A stretch of DNA of 64,000 nucleotides from Gammaproteobacteria bacterium. GTDB lineage: Bacteria; Pseudomonadota; Gammaproteobacteria; Steroidobacterales; Foliamicaceae. Below the pieces are notes generated by a model. That model had not been told where the DNA came from. It made no database searches and saw only the letters and a list, made by a program, of their open reading frames with translations. Shown one piece after another: positions 23,433 to 32,334 of the stretch; position 1 is the stretch's first letter, and each line of letters starts with the position of its first letter. The position numbers and the translations under genes were made by a program. Location: positions 82,641-146,640 of the forward strand of contig JAPOWV010000023.1 in assembly GCA_026707445.1 (NCBI GenBank). The letters are read 5' to 3'.

Positions 23433-24785
23433 ATGACTCCGATTCGCTCACACGTGTTCGCCGCACTGCTCCTTGCATTCGCGGCGGCTTCCACGGCAGG
23501 CGCCCAGGACCTGCTGATCGAAAACGTCACGCTGCTCAACGGCACCGGCGCGCCGGCGGTTTCCGGCGCCTGGATCGCGGTCGAGGACGGGCGCATCACC
23601 GCCGTGGACAATGCGCCTCTCGAAGCTCCGGACGGCGCCGTCGTGCTGAATGGCGAAGGCCGCTACCTGATGCCGGGCCTGGTGGACATGCACATCCACC
23701 TGCGCGGCGGCGTACGCACCCCGCCCGAAGGGCTTCAGGAACCGCCCTCCCCCAACTTCGAAGAAGGTATCCAGGCGCTGCACGGCTACCTGTACAGCGG
23801 CTTCACCATGCTGTACGACGCCGGCAACGACCCGGACTTCATCCTGAAGTTACGAGAACAGGAACGCGCCGGGGAGATCGAAAGCCCGCGCATTTTCGCG
23901 ACCGGCGGCATCGTGACCTATCCGGGCAGCCACGGCAGCTCGGCAGGCGCCACGCTGGTGGATGACTGGCCGGAGGCCAAGCCGCTGCTGGACGCTCACA
24001 TCGCGCGCGAACCCGACGTGCTCAAGCTCACCTACGAGGAGCGGGGCTGGGGTTCGCGGCCCACCATTCCGCGCCTGCCGGTGGAGCTGATGCAGATCAT
24101 CGTGGAGTACTACAACGAGCGCGGCATCCGCACCACCGCGCACACTTCCAGCGAACTGCGCGCCCGCCAGGCCATTTTCGCCGGCGTCGATGCGCTGGCG
24201 CACCCCATCATCCAGGGCCCGGTTACCGAGGAATTCGCCCGCCTGATGGCGGCCAAGCGCGTTCCCATGGTTACGACGCTCACCATCGGCGAGAACTATG
24301 CACGGCTGGTCGAGCAGCCCGAGTACCTGGACCAGCCGCTCTACCGGGCCACGATCAACCCGGACGAAATCGAGACGCTCAAGACCGGGACCCGCGCGGA
24401 ATACGAGGCGCGGCCCTGGACCTGGTGGATGAAGGTAATGACCGAAATCGCCAAGGAAAACGTGCGGATGGTCCACGCCGCCGGCGGAGTCCTGGTGGCC
24501 GGATCGGACCAGACCTCCGGACCTGCGGGGCACCGCGAACTGGAACTGCTGCAGGACGCGGGCATAGCCGCTGCCGACATCATTCCCATCGCGACGCTCA
24601 ACGGCGCGGTCTTCCTCGGCCTGCAAGACGAGTTCGGATCGATCGAACCGGGCAAGCTCGCGGACATGGTGCTGCTCGCCGCCAACCCCGCCGAGGACAT
24701 CAACAACGCCAAGGCCATCGTGGAGGTGATCAAGGGCGGCCGCATCATCGACCGCTCCGCCCTGAGCCTGCCGGTCAACCGCTGA
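23433..24785 (+). CDS. Exported amidohydrolase, second of the pair
   Basis: 450 residues. Signal peptide to TAGA-QD. Motifs: HIH in GLVDMHIHLRGG, Lys in DVLKLTYEE, His in TTAHTSS and DALAHPII, and Asp in VAGSDQTSG. It begins 2 bp after the preceding amidohydrolase. The pair is similar in plan but far from identical, so they probably act on different amide or ester substrates in the periplasm. Confidence 0.9.
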   Translation: MTPIRSHVFAALLLAFAAASTAGAQDLLIENVTLLNGTGAPAVSGAWIAVEDGRITAVDNAPLEAPDGAVVLNGEGRYLMPGLVDMHIHLRGGVRTPPEGLQEPPSPNFEEGIQALHGYLYSGFTMLYDAGNDPDFILKLREQERAGEIESPRIFATGGIVTYPGSHGSSAGATLVDDWPEAKPLLDAHIAREPDVLKLTYEERGWGSRPTIPRLPVELMQIIVEYYNERGIRTTAHTSSELRARQAIFAGVDALAHPIIQGPVTEEFARLMAAKRVPMVTTLTIGENYARLVEQPEYLDQPLYRATINPDEIETLKTGTRAEYEARPWTWWMKVMTEIAKENVRMVHAAGGVLVAGSDQTSGPAGHRELELLQDAGIAAADIIPIATLNGAVFLGLQDEFGSIEPGKLADMVLLAANPAEDINNAKAIVEVIKGGRIIDRSALSLPVNR

Positions 24786-24786
24786 T

Positions 24787-24862
24787 CCTGGGAGTGGGGG
24801 CATGTCCCCCACAGCGTCCCGCCCTCAGGGAAGACGCGACGTCTTCCCTCCCGGATCGGCAT
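24787..24862. repeat. REP-like palindromic element between convergent genes
   Basis: Two hairpins: GTGGGGG/CCCCCAC at 24794-24812 and GGGAAGACG/CGTCTTCCC at 24828-24848, with a shared CCTGGGAG...GCGTCCCGCCCTC core also seen at 29928, 43591 and 56203. It overlaps the last codons of the carboxylesterase and may serve as a two-way terminator. Confidence 0.6.
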
Positions 24863-26405
24863 AACCGGCGCGCTGCACTCTTTGCCGGTATCGAGCTTCG
24901 ATGAAGTCGAGCCGCTCCTTGGAAACGCCCCGGCGAACGCTGTCTTCAATACCGAACACGAGCCAGTCGCCGTCTTCCTCCCGGTATTCCGGCCAATGCA
25001 AGCGGGTGCCGTCGTTCGGATTACCACTGCGCGCGAAGTCGACCCAATAGCCGGCGAGGCGTTCCGCCAGCGCCTGCTGCCCGGTATCCGGCATATCCGC
25101 CCTGGTAAACAGCAGCACGCGGTCGTAACCGTGCGGCGCGCCCGGCGAGTCGTTCGGGGGCCCGGCGACGGGCAGGTCCAGATAGTAGAGCCATGCCGGC
25201 GAGTTCATGCGGGCCATCCCCAGTGCGAGCGTCCGGGCGGCAAGCAGATAGCGATTGTCCCCGAACAGGCGCTTGACGCCGATACCCGGAGACTTGTCGA
25301 AGTCATCCTGGTACAGCGCCCGCGCGGCTGGATAATCCACGCCCCAGATGCGTTCGTACGCTTCCACCGATATTCCTGAAACCGGCATGATGATGCCTTC
25401 GAAGCTGTTCCCGCCGGTCATGACGGGCACATCGTGCTGTTTACCCGCGAGGAACAGAATGCCGGGCTCTTCACGCAGCGTGACGCCATCGACCAACGGC
25501 AGGTAGAAGCCCTCCACGGCTTTCATCAGCTCCAGGGCATCGAGGCCACGCAATTCGTCAGCCATCTCCGCATCGGGAGCAACGCGTTCGATCAGCTCCC
25601 GGGCCAGCGACTCCGCGCTGTCCACGGGATTCAGGTCCATGCCCAGCGGGGCGGGCACGGGAGCGTTTGCGGTACGCGGAAGGGCCCAGGTGCCATAACC
25701 GCTCTGCGCGATGGCGCCGTGGAACAACCCGCGTGCCGCCTCGTTGGCCAGCAGCATACTCACCGCCATCCCACCTGCGGACACCCCGAATACCGTGACC
25801 CTCCCGGGATCGCCCCCGAAGGCGGAGATGTTGTCCCGCACCCACTCCAGCGCCAAGACCATGTCCAGCAGGCCAAAGTTGGCAGCCGGGCTCTCAAGCG
25901 CCGGATGCGCGAAAAAACCAAGGGGTCCGAGCCGGTAGTTGATCGAAACGAAGACGACGCCCCGCGCTGCGAACAATTCGCCGGGCACATTGCCGGAGCC
26001 CGCAACGAAGCCGCCGCCGTGAATCCAGACCATGACGGGACGGGCGCTGTCGTCTGCAGCGGGCGTCCAGACATTGAGCGTCAGGCAGTCTTCATCCGAT
26101 CGACTGCCGACTCTTGACTGGGGACAGGCCGGCCCGAAATCAAGCGCCTGCCGGACCCCTTCGTGCCTGGGCGCGGCCTGCGGCGGAAGCCAGCGCCGAT
26201 GTCCGGTCGGCGCCATGCCGTAGGGAATGCCGCGAAAGACTAGCCCGCCATCCTCGACGGTCCCTTCAAACGCGCCTTGCGGCGTTTCAACTACGTTTCC
26301 GGAGGGCTCCGCACCGGCCGTAAGCACCCAAAGAAGGAACGCACAGATCCCAATCCGGGCACCCACCTCGCAACTACCCGGCCCCGCCCTCTGCGCGCCG
26401 GACAC
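24825..26405 (-). CDS. Exported type-B carboxylesterase
   Basis: About 526 residues. The start is uncertain: a GTG at 26405 gives a leader ending in a hydrophobic stretch (ICAFLLWVLTAGA) that looks like a signal peptide; a GTG at residue 14 is another option. Typical type-B features: VFRGIPYG near the N-terminus, SEDCLTLNVW-like SDEDCLTLNVW, WIHGGGF (oxyanion hole), the nucleophile in GVSAGG, and His in APHGYDRVLLF. It hydrolyses carboxylic esters, possibly of xenobiotics or lipids. Convergent with the amidohydrolase pair. Confidence 0.88.
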   Translation of the reverse strand: MSGAQRAGPGSCEVGARIGICAFLLWVLTAGAEPSGNVVETPQGAFEGTVEDGGLVFRGIPYGMAPTGHRRWLPPQAAPRHEGVRQALDFGPACPQSRVGSRSDEDCLTLNVWTPAADDSARPVMVWIHGGGFVAGSGNVPGELFAARGVVFVSINYRLGPLGFFAHPALESPAANFGLLDMVLALEWVRDNISAFGGDPGRVTVFGVSAGGMAVSMLLANEAARGLFHGAIAQSGYGTWALPRTANAPVPAPLGMDLNPVDSAESLARELIERVAPDAEMADELRGLDALELMKAVEGFYLPLVDGVTLREEPGILFLAGKQHDVPVMTGGNSFEGIIMPVSGISVEAYERIWGVDYPAARALYQDDFDKSPGIGVKRLFGDNRYLLAARTLALGMARMNSPAWLYYLDLPVAGPPNDSPGAPHGYDRVLLFTRADMPDTGQQALAERLAGYWVDFARSGNPNDGTRLHWPEYREEDGDWLVFGIEDSVRRGVSKERLDFIEARYRQRVQRAGYADPGGKTSRLP

Positions 26406-26420
26406 GGCCGCCCGTCCGGC

Positions 26421-27047
26421 CTAGTCCGTTTCCGGAGCCGCGCAAACTCCGGGCTTGGCGGCGATCAGCGCCTTGGCCGCAACAAAGCGCGCCCGGTTCT
26501 CGTCGGTGGTGTCGAGCGCCTCGCCGGAAATGAACACACCGAATACCGGTTCGCCCTTCCCGTCGTAGAACAGCACGCCCTGGACCCGGCCCTCGCCCTC
26601 GCCGGTCTCGAGGTCGAGGGCGTAGATTGCCGCGAATTCATCGGGTCGCAGGTGACCGCGTAGCGGCCTCGTGTACTCGATATTGAAGTACTGGCTTCGT
26701 GTGGAAGGAGCGCCAGGTGAAACACCGCTCAATACCTCAAAAACAGTGCCTCCCTTGGTGATCAGGAAACTGGCCTCCGAGACTTCGGACAACGCCGTCC
26801 ACACTTCCTCAAATGCGCTTCCCGGCGCGGATACGGCCTGGTCCGCAGGCAATGCGGCAACCACTTTGGCCTCGGGCAATCCCAGGCGCCGAGCGGCGGT
26901 AAACGGCAAAACGCCGGCAGACTCCTCATAAAAGGCGCGCACCTGCTCCCGTTCCTGGTCCGTAGCGCAAATGTCTTCCGCCACCGCTGCGTTTAGGGCC
27001 ATCAGGCCTGCAAGCGCAATGGACAATTGAACAGTTCTGGTATTCAT
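26421..27047 (-). CDS. Exported ChuX/HutX-like heme-utilisation-fold protein
   Basis: 208 residues from the ATG at 27047 (GGGGAAA upstream). A signal peptide (TVQLSIALAGLMALNAAVA) is followed by VLPFTAARRLGLPEAKVVAALP, then SFLITKGGTVFEVLSGVSPG...YFNIEYTRPLRGHLRPDEFAAIYAL and GVLFYDGKGEPVFGVFI. This is the layout of ChuX/HutX cytosolic heme-binding proteins, including the PLRGHL-like loop. Those proteins are cytoplasmic, so the signal peptide is odd and suggests a periplasmic role. No other heme-uptake gene lies next to it. Confidence 0.7.
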   Translation of the reverse strand: MNTRTVQLSIALAGLMALNAAVAEDICATDQEREQVRAFYEESAGVLPFTAARRLGLPEAKVVAALPADQAVSAPGSAFEEVWTALSEVSEASFLITKGGTVFEVLSGVSPGAPSTRSQYFNIEYTRPLRGHLRPDEFAAIYALDLETGEGEGRVQGVLFYDGKGEPVFGVFISGEALDTTDENRARFVAAKALIAAKPGVCAAPETD

Positions 27048-27101
27048 CGCTGGTTTCCCCTTCACGGCCTCCACTCCAGCCGGCAGGCCAAAAAACCGAT
27101 T

Positions 27102-28274
27102 CTATTCGCGCGCGGCGAAGAAGGCGTGCATGCGATCCATCGCCTCTTCCAAACGCTCGTAGGGCTCAGCGCCGAAACACACGCGCAGGTGCCCTGCCCC
27201 GGCCCGCCCGTAGAACGATCCCTCCTCCACGCAGACGCTGGTCTCCTTGAGCAAGGCCCGCGCCAGGGCGGCGTCGTCCCAGCCGGTCCCGGAAATGTCC
27301 GGAAAGGCGTAGATGCTGCCTTCCGGCGCCGGACAGCGCACGCCCGGCATCGCATTCATGCGTTCCACGACGAGATCGCGGCGACGGCAGTCTTCCCGCA
27401 CCATCTCGGCCACCGCGTCCTGCGAGCCGGACACGGCCGCCCGTCCGCCCTCCTGGATAAACACGTTCACATGGGCGATGTCGTTCTTGGAGATCTTCAG
27501 CATCGCGTCGATGAACCGCTTGGGCGCAACGGCGTAGCCCATCCGCCAGCCGTCCATCGCGTACGCCTTGGTGAAGGCGAAGTGCGTAATGGTCCGCTCC
27601 CACATGCCGGGCAGCGAAGCGATGCTGATGTGCCGGACGCCGTCGAAAACGATCTGTTCATAGACCTCGTCCGACATCACCAGAAGGTCGTGTTCGATTG
27701 CGATGTCCGCCAGTTCCCGCAGTTCTTCGCGGGTATAGACGCGTCCCGTGGGGTTGGCCGGGTTGACCAGAACGATCATGCGGGTGCGCGGGCTCAGTCG
27801 TTCGCGGATCGCCGCCCCGTCGAGCGCAAAATCCCGCGAACGGTCGAGGGGCGCCGTCACCACCACGCCTCCCGCCAGCTCGATCTTGTTGATGTGCTGC
27901 GGGTAATAGGGAGAAAGCAGCATGACTTCATCGCCCGGATCCAGGGCCGCCATGCAGGTGATGTAGGCCCCGTGCGTCAGGCCGCTGGTCACCAGTATCT
28001 CGTTGGGGGCCGCCTCGATGCCGTTCCGGGCGGCCAGCTTCTCCGCCAGCGCCCGGCGAAACGGCTCGTTGCCCAGGAAGTCCCCGTAATGCACCATCCC
28101 GGAATCCAGCGCTGCCTTGCAGGCCTCCTTGATATGCGCCGGCGTGTCGAAACTGGGCATGCCCACTTCCAGGTGAATCACGTCGACGCCCTGCGCCATC
28201 AGCGGCAGGGCCTCTTCGTACATGCCGAAGCTCTTCTCCGAGCTCTGCACGATCCGGTCTGCGGGCCATTTCAT
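27102..28274 (-). CDS. Pyridoxal-phosphate aminotransferase, class I/II
   Basis: 390 residues from the ATG at 28274. Fold-type I markers: VNPANPTG (PLP-contacting Asn), SDEVYEQ (Asp-Tyr), and TKAYAMDGWRMGY with the Schiff-base Lys and the Arg that binds the substrate carboxylate. Members transfer amino groups between amino and keto acids; the amino acid cannot be told. It lies 17 bp after the sulfatase gene on the same strand, probably in one transcript. Confidence 0.9.
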   Translation of the reverse strand: MKWPADRIVQSSEKSFGMYEEALPLMAQGVDVIHLEVGMPSFDTPAHIKEACKAALDSGMVHYGDFLGNEPFRRALAEKLAARNGIEAAPNEILVTSGLTHGAYITCMAALDPGDEVMLLSPYYPQHINKIELAGGVVVTAPLDRSRDFALDGAAIRERLSPRTRMIVLVNPANPTGRVYTREELRELADIAIEHDLLVMSDEVYEQIVFDGVRHISIASLPGMWERTITHFAFTKAYAMDGWRMGYAVAPKRFIDAMLKISKNDIAHVNVFIQEGGRAAVSGSQDAVAEMVREDCRRRDLVVERMNAMPGVRCPAPEGSIYAFPDISGTGWDDAALARALLKETSVCVEEGSFYGRAGAGHLRVCFGAEPYERLEEAMDRMHAFFAARE

Positions 28275-28290
28275 ACGCGGGATTATCGTA

Positions 28291-29880
28291 TCAGCGGTCC
28301 CGGAACACCGAGGCCGGCCGCTCGACGAACGGCTCGCGCCAACCGGGAAAGCGGTCGCGGAATATGTGGTTTTGCCCATAGTGCGTGTCGAGCAGGATCG
28401 CCTTGGCCGATCCCCCGCGCCACAGGTCGTATTCCGGCGCCGAATACCGCGCAAAGAAGTCGGTGAGCCGTCCGTCCAGGTCTGCCACCACGTCCGCGTG
28501 TGCCGGATCGTCGATGAGATTGCGCTTTTCTCCGGGATCGTCGACCAGGTCAAACAGCGTGTGGGGTTCGCCGGTATCGAACCTCTTCATGTACTTCCAG
28601 CGCCCCGAGCGCACGACGCGAACCGTAACGAACTCGAAAAACGCCGTGCTGTCCCATTCCGGTTCCGCGCCTTGCAGCATCGAGGCAAAGCTGCGCCCGC
28701 CGGAGTTCTGGATCTCGAGCTTCTCAAGGTCGAGGTACTCAAGCAGTGTCGGAAACACGTCCACCTGGTTGATGAATTCGTCGCGCACCGCCCCCTCGGG
28801 CACCCGTCCGGGCTGCGAGAACATCAGCGGCACCTCCATATTGACCTGATGCACGGTGAACGGAAAGCTCCAGGAGGTATTGCCCCAGAGCCCGCCGTGG
28901 CCGAACCGTGAGCCCTGATCGGAGGTGTAGATGACCAGCGTGTTGTCACGCAGCCCCTGTTCCTCCAGCGCTTCCATCAGCCGCCCCACCCCGTCGTCCA
29001 CCATCGTCGTTTCGGCAGCCGTATTGATCATCGCCACGGGGTTGTTGATGGCGTTGATCGCGCGCCAGGCGGTGGTTCCTTCACGGACCATCTCGCCGGT
29101 CGGACTCCTGCCCCGTGCCCATGCCTCAAGGTAGGGATGAATGGGCTCGTGCGGCATCGACGGCGGGTTTTGACGGTAGCGCTCCGCGTGCCGGTTGCGC
29201 GGCGGGAACAGCACGGTAGGAGGCAGCATGTACGGCCCGTTGTACGACAGGTACAGGAAGAAGGGTTCCCCAGCGCCCTGCCGCTGCCCGATAAACTCGA
29301 TCGCCTTGTCCGTCCAAAAATCCGTGAGGTGCTTCTCCACACGATAATGCCGCCCGTTATCAATGACTTCCTGGTCGTAGAAAGTCGTGGTGTGGCCCGA
29401 CGGGAAAGTCACCCACCACGAGAATCCCAGTTGCGGGCGCTCGTGCCGCCCCAGGTGGTATTTGCCCACCAGTCCAGTGAAATAGCCGGCGTCCGCCAGC
29501 GTCTGCGGAAGGTTGCGGAACTCCTCGATCGCCGACCAGCCTTCCAGCTCCGGCTGCGGAGGCAAGGCCACGTGGATGCCCGTCTGCGACGGCATCAGGC
29601 CGGTCAGCAGGGCGGCGCGGGCCGGCGAACAAACACCGCTGGCGGCAAAGGCGTTGCGGAACAGCACCCCCGAGCGAGCCAGAGCGTCGATATGGGGCGT
29701 TGCGATCTCGTTGTTGCCGTAGGCGCCCAGCAGCCGCGCGGACTGGTTGTCCGAAACGATCAGGATGAGGTTCGGACGCTCTGCAGCGGACGGTTCCTGA
29801 GCGGCCGCGCCTGGAAATATCGAGGCAAACAGAAGTGACAGGCCGGCCAATGATCCGGCGGATTTGAGAGTGCTCCTCAT
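28291..29880 (-). CDS. Secreted type I sulfatase
   Basis: 529 residues from the ATG at 29880. Signal peptide ends near GAAA-QE. The N-terminal NLILIVSDNQSARLLGAYG metal site and CSPARAALLTG, the CxPxR motif whose Cys becomes formylglycine, are the sulfatase signature. HTTTFYDQEV and IYTSDQGSRFGHGGLWG carry further metal ligands. Substrate (sulfated sugar, steroid or aryl ester) unknown. Activity needs a formylglycine-generating enzyme not present here. Confidence 0.92.
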   Translation of the reverse strand: MRSTLKSAGSLAGLSLLFASIFPGAAAQEPSAAERPNLILIVSDNQSARLLGAYGNNEIATPHIDALARSGVLFRNAFAASGVCSPARAALLTGLMPSQTGIHVALPPQPELEGWSAIEEFRNLPQTLADAGYFTGLVGKYHLGRHERPQLGFSWWVTFPSGHTTTFYDQEVIDNGRHYRVEKHLTDFWTDKAIEFIGQRQGAGEPFFLYLSYNGPYMLPPTVLFPPRNRHAERYRQNPPSMPHEPIHPYLEAWARGRSPTGEMVREGTTAWRAINAINNPVAMINTAAETTMVDDGVGRLMEALEEQGLRDNTLVIYTSDQGSRFGHGGLWGNTSWSFPFTVHQVNMEVPLMFSQPGRVPEGAVRDEFINQVDVFPTLLEYLDLEKLEIQNSGGRSFASMLQGAEPEWDSTAFFEFVTVRVVRSGRWKYMKRFDTGEPHTLFDLVDDPGEKRNLIDDPAHADVVADLDGRLTDFFARYSAPEYDLWRGGSAKAILLDTHYGQNHIFRDRFPGWREPFVERPASVFRDR

Positions 29881-29927
29881 ACGACCGCAGAATACCCGCA
29901 AGCAATTGTTGGGCGCAAAGAGGTGCC

Positions 29928-30005
29928 GGGAAAGAGGGCGTCCCGCCCTCGAACCTGGGGACGAGGCCGTCCCGGCCTCGCGGAGGGCGGGACGCCCTCT
30001 TTCCC
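29928..30005. repeat. Large REP-like palindrome
   Basis: A perfect 23-bp inverted repeat (arms 29928-29950 and 29983-30005) surrounds a second, smaller palindrome (GAGGCCG-TCC-CGGCCTC region, 29963-29980). The arms contain GAGGGCGTCCCGCCCTC, itself a hairpin. It lies between divergent genes. Confidence 0.75.
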
Positions 30006-30066
30006 AGGAAGGCTAGAATAATCGGATTGAACTTGCGAAGGGAATCGCGCAGAGATTGGAAGACTC

Positions 30067-31137
30067 ATGAGCGATGCAACCCAAAAGCCCGTAATCGCGA
30101 AATACAAGCCGTATTACGCCGAGTTGAAGAAAGGCAAGCGGTATTTCTGGTGCGCCTGCGGGCGGTCGAAGAACCAGCCGTACTGCGACGGCTCGCACAA
30201 GGGGACCGGCATGGCGCCGATTCCCTACAAGGCGCTCAAGGAAGGCGAAGAGGTGCTGTTCTGCGGCTGCAAGCACACGGGGGAGGCCCCATTCTGCGAC
30301 GGCAGCCATAACAACCTGCTGGAAGAATACGAGACCGAAGACCCCCTAAGTCCGGAGAACCGCGCGATACCCCAGGCCGCCCCCTCTGCGCCGGGCCGCG
30401 TGGTTCTGGATGGCGGCTGCCAGGTCGCGAAGGTCGAACAACTGCCCGATGAGGGGGCCGGCGTCATCGAGGTTCGCAAACTGATCGGCGCGGAGGACGG
30501 CGCGCTTCATCAATCGCAATTTCACCTGTGGCTTGGACCCGGCTATTCGCAGGCCATGGAATTTCCGACCTGCCAGGTGCTGCTCTTCGTCAAGGACGAT
30601 GCCGGCGGGATCACCATCGGCCGCCGTGATTTTGCGCTTGAGCCTCGCAGCGGCGCATTCGTGCGTCCTGGAGAGGCCTTTGCGCTGAGCGCCCCGCCCG
30701 ACCGGCCCCTCAACGTGTATGTCAGCACCTTCCCTCAGTCCGGAGGTCCTCTGTGGCGGCGCGGGGTTCGCGATTACTTCGACGCCGAATATCCGGACCG
30801 CACCATCTCAATGGACCGGGACAAGGCCACGCCGATGGCCGACCGCTTCTTCCAGGTCCTGATCGACAAGCGCCAGGGATTCGAGAACGGCGCCCAGTTC
30901 ATCGGCGAGATTCCACAATCGAAGGCCGTTGCCCACCGGCACCTTTACGAGGAAACGCTGATCATGGTTTCAGGCGAAGGCTGCCTCTGGACGGACAACG
31001 TCAAGACACCAGTCGCGGCAGGCGACGTGATCTTTCTGCCGCCCAAGCAGCGCCACTCACTGGAATGCATCAGCGAGAACGGAATGCTGGTGGCCGGGGT
31101 GATCTTTCCCGGCGACAATCCGTCAATCAACTACTAG
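30067..31137 (+). CDS. Two CDGSH iron-sulfur domains fused to a cupin
   Basis: 356 residues. Two CDGSH-type cluster sites lie in the first 90 residues: [16 protein letters not shown] and [16 protein letters not shown], each three Cys and one His for a [2Fe-2S] cluster as in mitoNEET-like proteins. The C-terminal part is a cupin with [16 protein letters not shown] and [11 protein letters not shown], giving two His, Glu and His metal ligands. The middle section is unassigned. A redox or sensing role in the cytoplasm is inferred; I do not know a named family with this order. Confidence 0.85.
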   Translation: MSDATQKPVIAKYKPYYAELKKGKRYFWCACGRSKNQPYCDGSHKGTGMAPIPYKALKEGEEVLFCGCKHTGEAPFCDGSHNNLLEEYETEDPLSPENRAIPQAAPSAPGRVVLDGGCQVAKVEQLPDEGAGVIEVRKLIGAEDGALHQSQFHLWLGPGYSQAMEFPTCQVLLFVKDDAGGITIGRRDFALEPRSGAFVRPGEAFALSAPPDRPLNVYVSTFPQSGGPLWRRGVRDYFDAEYPDRTISMDRDKATPMADRFFQVLIDKRQGFENGAQFIGEIPQSKAVAHRHLYEETLIMVSGEGCLWTDNVKTPVAAGDVIFLPPKQRHSLECISENGMLVAGVIFPGDNPSINY

Positions 31138-31149
31138 AAACAGCGGAAT

Positions 31150-32013
31150 TCAGCCGGTCGGCTTCACGAAGAGAAGCGTGAAACGGTCGCTTTCGCCGAT
31201 CGCCAGACTCTTGATCCGCTGCGCCTCGTCCACTTCGGGCCAGCCTTCGAACGCCAGGTAACGAAGCGTGGGCGGCAGGCGCCAGACGCGCTTTTCGTAG
31301 TCCTTGTCGTCCATCGGATTGTTGTTGATGTCGCTGGTCGCGACCAGCTGCCATCCGGCCTCCTCGGCAAGCCTGATGGTATAGCCCTCGTTGACGTAAC
31401 CGGACACGGCCTCGGGGTCCTGGCGGATCAACGGATTCCCGCGGTGTTCGACTATCCCCAGGTGGCCGCCGGGTTTCGCCGACACGTACATCATTTCCAG
31501 CATCTCGTGGATGCTGCCGCTGGTCATCCAGTTATGGATGTTCCTGAAGGTCAGCACGAGGTCGGCCGATCCCGGCTCGATGGGCCTGAAATTGTCCCCG
31601 CTGATGGCAACGACCTCGGCGTCGCCGTACAGTTCCCTGTCGGCGTCGATCAATTCCGCGAGCTCGTTGAAGGCGCCCCTGGCCCACTCGCTGGTGCCGG
31701 GGTCCCACATCGTCGCAAAGTACTTGCCCGTGCCTGCGACGACGGGCGCGATGATCTCCGTATACCATCCACCCGTCGCATTGATTTCCAGCACGGTCAT
31801 GTCTTCACTGAGCCCAAAGAAAGTCAGTGTTTCGTAGGGGTTGCGATAGGCGTCCCTGGCTCTTTTCTCCGACGATCGATGCTCGCCGGTTATAGCGGTG
31901 CGCAGGCGCGCGTCCGTGGAGTCCCGGCCATGACTGTCTGCAAGAGCCACAGAGCCAGAGAACGCCGTGGCAAGCGCGATGCCAAACACCAATGATTGTC
32001 TGATGAACTTCAT
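31150..32013 (-). CDS. Exported methyltransferase-fold protein
   Basis: 287 residues from the ATG at 32013 (GGGGA upstream). A clear signal peptide (SLVFGIALATAFSGSVALA-DS) precedes a class I SAM methyltransferase-like fold: VLEINATGGWYTEIIAP (motif I), WDPG, and DLVLTFRNIHNW. SAM is not expected outside the cytoplasm, so the molecule may bind another ligand or work differently. Motif I is unusual (INATGGW instead of GxGxG). Such exported proteins recur in gammaproteobacteria; function unknown. Confidence 0.72.
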   Translation of the reverse strand: MKFIRQSLVFGIALATAFSGSVALADSHGRDSTDARLRTAITGEHRSSEKRARDAYRNPYETLTFFGLSEDMTVLEINATGGWYTEIIAPVVAGTGKYFATMWDPGTSEWARGAFNELAELIDADRELYGDAEVVAISGDNFRPIEPGSADLVLTFRNIHNWMTSGSIHEMLEMMYVSAKPGGHLGIVEHRGNPLIRQDPEAVSGYVNEGYTIRLAEEAGWQLVATSDINNNPMDDKDYEKRVWRLPPTLRYLAFEGWPEVDEAQRIKSLAIGESDRFTLLFVKPTG

Positions 32014-32067
32014 ATACAGTTCCCCTTGAAACCGGCCCTCACCGGGCGACACCTGGACCGATACTTC

Positions 32068-32141
32068 TGGAGGCCAGGGCCGGAATTGAACCGGCGTCCA
32101 CGGATTTGCAGTCCGCTGCATCGCCACTCTGCCACCTGGCC
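32068..32141 (-). tRNA. tRNA-Cys(GCA)
   Basis: Full cloverleaf on the minus strand: acceptor GGCCAGG/CCTGGCC, anticodon loop CTGCAAA (GCA), T arm GCCGGTTCAATTCCGGC, and encoded CCA at 32068-32070. It follows tRNA-Gly by 50 bp, as cysT follows glyW in E. coli. Confidence 0.95.
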
Positions 32142-32191
32142 CGGCTATCCCTCGAAAGGCGCCGATCGACGCTGTTTCGAGCTTCGAAAAA

Positions 32192-32266
32192 TGGAGCGGG
32201 AAACGGGACTTGAACCCGCGACCCCAACCTTGGCAAGGTTGTGCTCTACCACTGAGCTATTCCCGC
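32192..32266 (-). tRNA. tRNA-Gly(GCC)
   Basis: Acceptor GCGGGAA/TTCCCGC, anticodon loop TTGCCAA (GCC), T arm GCGGGTTCAAGTCCCGT, encoded CCA at 32192-32194. Equivalent to glyW in the gammaproteobacterial pgsA-glyW-cysT-leuZ cluster. Confidence 0.95.
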
Positions 32267-32334
32267 TCCGGGCGGCGCCGAGTCTAGCAGTAACGCCGCT
32301 TTCGATTCAATAGACGCACCTCTGGGAGCGAGGG

